DNA from: Dehalococcoidia bacterium
GTDB lineage: Bacteria; Chloroflexota; Dehalococcoidia; GIF9; AB-539-J10
Direction of reading: 5' to 3'
Assembly (NCBI GenBank): GCA_030612345.1
Contig: JAUWOB010000080.1
Span: 1-5,398 of the forward strand
DNA: 5,398 nucleotides
Below, in pieces: positions 5,317 to 5,398 of the stretch (its first letter is position 1; the number at the start of each line of letters is the position of its first letter). The position numbers were made by a program, and so were the translations under genes. The notes beneath the pieces are model-generated. The model ran no database searches. It was not told the origin of the DNA and was given only the letters and a program-made list of their open reading frames with translations.

Positions 5317-5398
5317 TGTGTGGCGATTAAGAACGCCCGTCCCCGAATGGAGTTCCACCCGAACGGCGTATGGGCCCGTTAAGGGACTTGACCCCCCC

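Overview
The window is bacterial DNA of moderate GC content. It has consensus sigma70-type promoters, Shine-Dalgarno sites and an intrinsic terminator. The gene set suggests an anaerobe: the largest gene encodes an oxygen-sensitive 4-hydroxybutyryl-CoA dehydratase-type flavin/[4Fe-4S] enzyme, next to housekeeping purC and an ATP-type phosphofructokinase. An uncultured Chloroflexota (Dehalococcoidia-like) or Firmicutes-like source would fit, but that is inference and nothing here fixes the taxon. The right end runs into a C-run (5392-5398), as at a contig edge.

Layout. At the left edge, on the minus strand, is the 5' part of a gene for a stand-alone asparagine synthase (PP-loop) domain without the glutaminase half. 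Its start faces a plus-strand unit of about 300 nt (about 566-872). That unit has a near-perfect promoter (TTGACA, 17 nt, TATGAT), no long ORF, a run of hairpins and a strong intrinsic terminator. I read it as a structured RNA, possibly with a 21-codon leader ORF whose Shine-Dalgarno can be masked by a distal anti-SD. Next (997-1491) is a small exported LEA14/WHy-domain protein gene interrupted by one in-frame TGA. An intergenic stretch of about 320 nt follows. It carries a second, diverged copy (32 of 41 bases) of the core of the RNA unit, folded into a GC-rich hairpin about 85 nt upstream of pfkA.

The right half holds pfkA (plus) converging on purC (minus), with the dehydratase gene (abfD-like) 78 nt upstream of purC on the same strand. 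The dehydratase and purC may be co-transcribed, but they belong to unrelated pathways (C4 acyl-CoA metabolism and purine synthesis). No other gene of a 4-hydroxybutyrate or GABA pathway is visible, so the enzyme's pathway cannot be assigned from context.

The items most worth a second look are the structured RNA with its repeated core near pfkA, the single nonsense codon in the LEA14-like gene, and a one-residue contraction between the catalytic Tyr and the cluster Cys in the dehydratase.
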